In this document: piece by piece, positions 57,653 through 64,000 of the stretch | How positions within the stretch are numbered: position 1 is the first letter of the stretch | Layout: each line of letters begins with the position of its first letter | Assembly: GCA_963971405.1 (NCBI GenBank) | Contig: OZ020490.1 | Span: forward strand, 25,135,464 to 25,199,463 | Length of the DNA: 64,000 bases | Source: Psococerastis gibbosa | Taxonomy: Eukaryota > Arthropoda > Insecta > Psocodea > Psocidae | Direction of reading: 5' to 3' | Notes under the pieces: model-generated | Seen by the model: only the letters and a program-made list of their open reading frames with translations | What the model was told of the DNA's origin: nothing | Databases searched by the model: none | Position numbers and translations under genes: made by a program

Positions 57653-58399
57653 TTTCTATGTTGGCTACCCTATCCCTAACATTCTCACAATTTCTGTTTT
57701 GATTACAAAAGGTCTGAGTTATAACTGTCCTGTCCCTCGCAAGTACTCCAAATTGAGCGTCGGGTAGGCTTAATCAAGGCCCGATGAAGTGGACCGTCCA
57801 CTGTGAACGCAGGACCAAGACCACAGACAATCAAGCTAGACAGTAATTGTCCAGGTAGAGAATAGGTTCTTCACCTTGCTGGAGCGTCCATCCAGACAGT
57901 ACAGTGACCAGCAGTAGGAACGTACCTAGCCTCAAGTGTTCCAATCTGTAACCCGGCCTAACGGGATGGCTAGGCACCCGTGGAAAATTGGTCACAAGTT
58001 AATAGCCATTACTACTCCACAAAAGAAATTGACGAGCACTATGGAGTCTGTGGTGATTTCACATTGGCTGGAAAGATCTAAAGAATCTAGACAAATTAAA
58101 ATGATCGTTACTCATTTTAATGTTTTTAATTTTTTGATGTCTGTCTTCATTGTCCGTGGGTTTCTTTGAGGTTTTGACAATTTGTTATATTCTATTAATT
58201 TTGGTGCTCTTTGAAACAATGCAGACACCGCATTGTCTCCACTGAATGGAACAATACTCATTATTTTCAATGATGGTCTGTGTCAATAATTACTGGGCAC
58301 TTCAGCTACCAGCAGGGAAAGTACACTCAAAGACAGATTGCTAGTTTTTGCAAACTACTTCAATACCTTTTTGCTTTCCTTTTTTAATACGTATGTTTG

Positions 58400-59080
58400 C
58401 TTAAAGAAAGCATTGTGATAGTCGAAATGTTCAATTTCGAGATTTCAGTGAGTGTCCCCACGCGCCATTAGCCATTAGGCTTGCGGACGCCCTGATTATG
58501 GCAAAAATGTGTACATGTTCGGAAAATTAAATAAATTAATGAAGAATCCGTAGAATCCAGGCTGACGGGCCGTGGTTCAAATGAAAGCGAACTTTCAAAC
58601 GTTTCGTCAACATCTGCGGTCGACATCTTCAGTGGATCTGCGTAGACTTCTAAAATTGTATCTTGGAGGCTCAGCAGCAACATCTAATCATCTTCTTCAC
58701 TGAAGATGTCGACCGGAGATATTGACGAAACGTTTGGAAGTTCGCTTTCATTTCGACCACGGCCCATCAGCCCGGATTCTACTGATTCATCATTTGACTC
58801 CGACCGTGAAAGCATTTGCTGTTACATTAAAGAAATTATTATTACTTCGAGGTCCTAAGAACCAAAAAATGTGGTTGTTAACAAATGAAATGTCTGTCTG
58901 TTTTCGATCAATTTGTGGTGAAACTACTCGGTAGATTTTGATGAAATTCGGCATATAGGTTTAAAAAAATCATATCTGGGGACAATTTTTTTTTGTTTTG
59001 GGCTAACTCAATTTTGGGGGGTTTCTCCTCCAAAAACCCCAAAAAACCGATTAAAAAATATATATATAATTTAAAAAAAT
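58400..59080. repeat. Scrambled fragments of the 820-bp element and of the fold-back repeat
   Basis: 58400-58450 and 58855-59080 match pieces of the 820-bp element. Between them is an inverted pair (58560-58640, 58695-58800) containing GAAGATGTCGACCG and GACGAAACGTTTGGAAG. Confidence 0.55.
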
Positions 59081-59756
59081 ATATAAAATATGTAATCGTA
59101 TAACTCCAGCAATGGCCCTCATAGAGAAAAAAAGAACGCGAGGAAAAGGCTCCGTATTCCGCACGGGATGTTACAATAAGTAATAATAATGCACAGTATG
59201 TAGAAGCGTATACCTGTCTCAGATTTCATGGGAACATGCATTACCAAAGAACTGGATGTAACTCAAAACTTTGCATGTTCCACTGCTCTGCACACATGTG
59301 GCATTAGGTACTTAGGTCAGGGTGTTAAATCACAGCTGACGCCTGGTACTTACTACATGAGCCCTCCAGTATCAAAATCATTAATCTCTACTTTGTCAGA
59401 TTTTAGGGAGATTCATCTACCTATTGAGATGGCGACCAATGTTGGACTTTCGGAAAATATCTTCACAACTTTTCATTTCATGACCCCCTCAGCCTCAAAC
59501 CACCCTCCGTTCCTAATTTCCGTTCAAAATTATATATATATGTATGTAAATCGATTTTAGGAAACACTCAAACTTCTGTAAATATTATCCGAATTTCATG
59601 AAACTTGGGAATGGAATGGAAACTTGATGAAACAGAGGAATGAATTAAAATCTGACTTAAAGCCCGTATTATCTACGATAATGGTGATTAACACTTTTTA
59701 CGACAAATTAACCATTTTCAGATGGCGTCCAGTCAAAGTGAAAATAATTCGATCAG

Positions 59757-59913
59757 CAGTCTGATCGAGGCGTTTATAATACCGGGGTTAAATAAATACC
59801 CTAGGATTATAACTGTAAACAAACAAATTTTGAATAGCACTTTCCATTATAAAATTATCTTGTTTACCAGTGGATTAAATAAATACCGGTATTATAAACG
59901 CCCCGATCAGGCT
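59757..59913. mobile_element. 157-bp MITE with CAG duplication
   Basis: Inserted in a longer repeat (59405-60260). The uninterrupted copies at 21523-22635 and 34490-35300 show the empty site; here CAG flanks both ends, so the 3-bp duplication is observed directly. Confidence 0.82.
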
Positions 59914-60069
59914 GCAGTAAATGTTCATAGTCGGCATTGTGGTTCGAAATTTGGTGTGTTTTGGGTGTTGATGTAATGGTCGGGAAAATAATGAAGTATT
60001 TTTTATTACATGTAATAATGTAAGGCAGCGTAGATGAAAATCCGGGTCTGTAGAATCTCCCTACACCAG

Positions 60070-60236
60070 CATCCTGATTGAGGCGATTATAACCGGTATT
60101 TATTTAATCCCCTGCTATTAAAAATGTAAACGAGATAATTTTGTAATGGAAAGTGCTATTCAAAATTTGTTTGTTTACAGTAATAATCCTAGGGTATTTA
60201 TTTAACCCCTGTATTATAATCGCCTCGATCAGGCTG
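60070..60236. mobile_element. 167-bp MITE, CAG/CTG flanks
   Basis: Second insertion of this family into the same host repeat, 156 bp from the first. CAG on the left and CTG on the right fit a CWG site with one mismatch. Confidence 0.75.
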
Positions 60237-60289
60237 CTGGTCGGCCAGAGCCGAAAGGGATTTCTTTTAATGGTTAATCGCAAGCAATT

Positions 60290-60420
60290 AAGTTAATGAA
60301 TGTATCAGATGACCTCTTCAGTTGCCTCTGTAGGTTAGTACCCGTGGTGAGTTACGAAACGTCTCGCACAAGTACAAGCGCGCTACCACCATGCCATGGC
60401 ACCCATAGAGTCTTTGTGGA
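60290..60420 (-). mobile_element. SINE C copy
   Basis: Minus strand: CCATGGCATGGTGGTAGCGC head, tail mirrored as AATGTATCAGATGACCTCTT. Confidence 0.6.
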
Positions 60421-60727
60421 AAAACGCATAAGCAGGCCTAAGACGGCGATTTGGGATTAACGTAGGACTGGGGTTTATATAGTAGGACAGGATTTGTAGG
60501 TGTTGACTACATGAGCTCTCAAGTATCAAAATCAGCAATCTAATTTTTAGATTTTGAGTTATGGATGAGTTATACATAGTATATCACCAGTATCAGAACC
60601 TTCCACTTTCGCAACCTTACAGCGTAGGAATCAAGGGCCTGGTACAACTGTACCACAACACCACAAGAAATCGCTGCAGCAAAAAAGTTAAAAAAGAACA
60701 TTTAGCCTATATACAAGAGTAAACAGA

Positions 60728-61120
60728 TTAGGGAAGTTGAAAATTAATTAAAGTTCTTGCAGGGTTCATTAAAGCAAATGAGGTTTCGTGCATGATCGCA
60801 ATAGTTGGAACTGATAGCAACAATTCACAAAATTGTACGTTTGTAACCCCAAAAGAACTTGGGTGTGGCGGAACATCATCCACGTGACCTGTGATTACTA
60901 CGGTGCGAGCCACTGAAATTATCTGATGCCGTGGCTTCGATTTTAAGGTTCCACTTCGAATTGCGTGCCACTCTTGAGTATAAATGCTGGTACTTTTATG
61001 AAGTGGACCCCATCTTTCCAAAAGTTTGGAAAACAACATGGCGTGAGTCAACGGCCATGCCAAGTTGAATTCACGAGAACAGAGCCTGTTCCAAAATGCA
61101 GCAAACTTCCTAGTGTACAC
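60728..61120 (-). other. Unassigned 130-codon open frame
   Basis: Minus strand frame with segments such as SVARTVVITGHVDDVPPHPS. It is not part of an obvious repeat and has no recognised domain, splice context or paralogue in this window. Could be chance or a retrocopy piece. Confidence 0.15.
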
Positions 61121-61344
61121 TACAGTGGCGGCGCTACGTTTACGTTACGCAACAGTTTCTCCGGCCCCTCCGGGGCCCCCCCCACTTTTGAGATATTTTA
61201 CATGTTGTTAAATTGCAGAATTAGTGAACGGTATACCTACTCCCAATGAAAAATGTTTTGTTTTTTCATTGCCCCCCCCCCCCCCCCAGACAGAAGTCAT
61301 GCCCCTCCATGGCCCCACGCCTTAAAAGTTCTAGCGCCGCCACT

Positions 61345-61925
61345 GAGTGCACAGCGTTGGCAGGGGAACGTGGTGGGACATGATAACCAATCAGTGTAAG
61401 TGCGTGTCCTGGCCACCTCCGAATTAATCGTGTGACTTTACCATGTTACCCAAGTGGTTCGGAATCCACTATAATCAGGAGGTCCACCTTGTCACTCTTC
61501 TCCCTGAGGCAGGGCTACCACATTCCGTGGTTTACCTCAGAATTCCGTTGGAAATAATTATATTCCGAGAAATTTCCGGGATCAACCATTTTTTAGTTTT
61601 TTCTGTGGATTTTGGGGAAATACTTATGTACTCATTTATTTGTATGCCAATTTACGGAATCATGCCAATTTCTGATGGTTGAAGCCGAAGCTGATGGGTA
61701 TTTTTTATCGGCTGCAATTTAAAATTACAATTAAAATAACCAGATAAGGTTAGAAACCACGGCCATGGACATAGACATGTGTTAAAAAAATCTTAATATA
61801 AAAGGGCCCAACATTTTAAAAATTCCGGGTAATTCTGAGGAATTATTTTAAAATTCTGAAGTCGTTTGGCAGCCCTGTCCTGAGGTGAAGGAGTCAGCCC
61901 TTTGGGTGTCTCAAGTTAATAAACA
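61345..61925 (-). repeat. Inverted 360-bp repeat split by a hAT MITE
   Basis: Left part 61345-61509 (ACCATGTTACCCAAGTGGTT), insertion 61510-61877, right part to about 61925 (GTGTCTCAAGTTAA). Confidence 0.65.
61510..61877. mobile_element. 368-bp hAT-type MITE
   Basis: Ends CAGGGCT and AGCCCTG. Flanks CCCTGAGG and TCCTGAGG agree at 7 of 8 positions. It splits a copy of the 360-bp repeat also seen at 19754 and 47921. Confidence 0.75.
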
Positions 61926-61949
61926 TACATAGACTACAGAACAAAATAA

Positions 61950-62120
61950 AATAAAAATTGTAATTAATGTGTCTACATCTAAGGGAGAAAAAAATCAAAA
62001 ACTCACCAAAAATATGAATGTTTCATTGTATTAATTTCCCGCGCATTTTGCATTCATTTGTTGAAAACAATTGAATAAACCCCGGTATTATAATAATCCT
62101 AAATCGCCATCATCGAGCTG
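61950..62120. mobile_element. CWG-group MITE, right half
   Basis: Interior TAAGGGAGAAAAAAATC and TTTCCCGCGCATTTTGC, right end AAATCGCCATCATCGAGCTG. Confidence 0.55.
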
Positions 62121-62289
62121 CAACAAGGCTTAGGTATATTAATGGTTCCCCACCACTGATCATAATTCTTTGTTGAGGTCACACCCACATAACGCACCAG
62201 TGCCTCCCCAGAGGGGCGCACCTGCAGCGAATTAAAGTCATTGGACGGTGAATCAGAGTCGTGGCTGAAAAAATGGTTTGCCAACCAAT

Positions 62290-62980
62290 AATTTTACAAT
62301 ATTACGCCTATTTACATGACGTCACTGGTTCACGGTTCAGCTCCTCATGTCGCCGGTGACCACCCCTAGCGACGATGGGTGTATTAATTGTTTTACGGTA
62401 ATTCAAGCTAAACACTAATGAATGTATAAATGCATTGTATGTATTCCCAAGACAATATACAGCATATATGCTTATTACAATAGAATTGTTATCGCTGGGC
62501 TTTAGAAGCCCGTACGCGATCAGTACCTGTTACATTGTTGTTGTTTTTTCTCAAATAAAAAATATTTTGTTTAAAAAAATATTAAAAATTATTAAATTTA
62601 TATTATCTGAATAGGCTATGCTCTGTATTCTTTTAACCATTCTTTTACTTTTTTTCGGAATAATGTTCAATATTTGCTTTATTTCTTGTGGTAATTGGTT
62701 ATAGTGTTTAATTCCTATATGGGTATTGTCTAAGCGCGCTATATTGTCAAGGTGGCAGCAGCGCTTTGATTATTCGCTTTTAGTTGTTAAGTTGCTACCA
62801 CTGCTCTCTAGAGGAATGGATGCAATAACGTGCAATTTACAAGAAAAGCTCTAATTAATTCATAGATAGATTAATAGGGTAGGAGACACAGAGGTGCAAA
62901 TAAAAAGGAGCATTTCTGCTAATTAAATTGGTGTGTCCCTGTTGCCTTCGTACAAAAAAAAACCGTAGTGTTTTTTTAAG
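62290..62980. other. Intergenic, nothing recognised
   Basis: No exon, repeat match or RNA signature. It is upstream of alpha-tubulin, so the missing first exon could lie here or beyond, but no ATG-donor was convincing. Confidence 0.4.
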
Positions 62981-63234
62981 GACTTAATGGACCCAGGCCC
63001 ATAGGTCCCTTGTCCAATGCCAACGACCCCATGGATTTCGGACATTATTTGTATTGTTTCCGTATGAATTTTTGGCCACTGGCAAACTGGTATACGTTCT
63101 CGATGTCAACCTATACAGGGACAAGCGATAATGGACAAGCTGAGACAAGCTTACCATTGACGCAATGAAACAGGCGAAGGCATGACTTAACCAAGTACAA
63201 ATCGACTTCGATGTCCAGGTGGTAACGTGCTTGC

Positions 63235-63395
63235 ACTTGTCCCGAGTCTTTACACGGCTTGCGATCGGAGACGTGTCGTAGCTCAACACGGGTACTAACC
63301 TAGCCTATAGAGGCGACTGAAGAGGTGAATCGGATACATTCATTAAATTGTTTGTAAGCAATTAATCTTTTGATTAAAAAAAAAAAAAAAAAACG
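63235..63395 (+). mobile_element. SINE C copy with poly-A
   Basis: Contains GCGATCGGAGACGTGTCGTA, GAGGCGACTGAAGAGGTGAA, ATTCATTAAATTG and ends in a run of A. Confidence 0.6.
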
Positions 63396-63790
63396 AGTCC
63401 GTAGTGCTGGTACTCTTAAAATAAAGCTGCCAAGTACGTACTCATCTAAGTTTCCTTCTCAATGGATTGTATTGCAACTAAATTCCAAATACAGAGTAAC
63501 AGCAGATGAAAAATTAAACTTGACGCGGAACTCATTAGTTTGTGTGAACCTTGTGAATGGCTTGACGACGGCAAATCAATATGAGAACGGTGCAAGGCTC
63601 AAGCTTTGGTACGGACAGGGCAATCACCTCACACAATTTCTTTGGAAAGCCTTGACAAAACGAGGGCGATAACTCCACGGAAATGCCGGTTATTACCTGA
63701 CACGATCGAAAATTTACTCGGCTCCCAAATTAGTCCGTTAATTTGTTTAAGTGCAATACATTTCGGATGCGTTCGCATAAAGTTTGTTAA

Positions 63791-64000
63791 GAGGACATGC
63801 TGCTTAGAAAATGAGCACCCCCAATTTTATTTACTTTTTATTTCTTTATTTAATTAACAAAGAAAGTCATTAAAGTAAAATTTCGCGTACGGTATTCTGC
63901 GATTTTTGGAAGAACTACAAAACCGACAAGTAAAAATAGCCGATTATATGATGCACGAAGTAGTCTTCTACAACTAAGAATTTTTAATAACTTGCTGAGT
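63791..64000. mobile_element. TTAA MITE running off the window
   Basis: TTAA then GAGGACATGCTGCTTAGAAA; interior matches 18184-18572. Confidence 0.7.

Larger units (their letters stand above)
59405..60260. repeat. Third copy, inverted, with two MITE insertions
   Basis: Matches the complement of 21523-22635, interrupted at 59757 and 60070 by CWG MITEs. It lacks the ATCGGCCGCC segment. Confidence 0.7.

Noticed and set aside
63140-63165. ATG followed by gtaagc on the minus strand, as the missing alpha-tubulin first exon
   Set aside because: The same sequence occurs at 4040-4070 inside a dispersed repeat, so it is repeat-derived, although the donor is a good match.

Overview
This is a eukaryotic nuclear window with split genes, GT-AG introns of up to about 13 kb, and a very heavy load of transposon debris. 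The base composition is AT-rich. The style of the zinc-finger protein (acidic IKCEIKEE linker, eight C2H2 fingers), the LINE types and the dominance of short fold-back DNA transposons suggest an arthropod; this is inference, and no species can be named from the sequence alone.

Four host genes can be assembled from exons whose phases agree. (1) A plus-strand gene in eight coding exons (2856-24866) encodes a 476-residue nuclear protein with a long RS domain and a Trp/Tyr-rich C-terminal block. (2) A minus-strand C2H2 zinc-finger gene runs from 36027 down to 31508. (3) A plus-strand gene (36597-38477), divergent from the zinc-finger gene and about 0.5 kb from it, includes a 31-bp micro-exon and encodes a 284-residue protein with two poly-lysine blocks. 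(4) A minus-strand alpha-tubulin gene (57407 down to 42659) is complete except for the exon carrying the initiator Met. A fifth, partial gene (last exon 10742-10997, perhaps with a signal-peptide first exon near 8094) sits inside the 12.7-kb intron 2 of gene 1.

Almost everything else is repeat. Target-site duplications (TSDs) read from the sequence sort the DNA elements into four groups. Those with 3-bp TWA sites are PIF/Harbinger-like, and one 810-bp member (15904-16713) still carries a Harbinger-transposase-like N-terminal reading frame. Others have 3-bp CWG sites, TTAA sites (piggyBac/Kolobok-like), or 8-bp sites (hAT-like). There are also three tRNA-derived SINE families (one with intact 11-12-bp TSDs), about a dozen 3' fragments of non-LTR retrotransposons, one long LINE copy (RT tail plus RNase H) broken by a MITE, and a 1.9-kb head-to-head palindrome.

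Layout: 1-2850, MITEs and a LINE tail; 2.9-24.9 kb, the RS gene with a TE-filled intron 2; 25-31 kb, repeats; 31.5-38.5 kb, the divergent zinc-finger/poly-Lys pair; 39-42 kb, LINEs; 42.6-57.4 kb, alpha-tubulin with MITEs in its introns; 57.5-64 kb, repeats. I saw no CRISPR array, no bacterial-type operon, no rRNA and no convincing functional tRNA gene.
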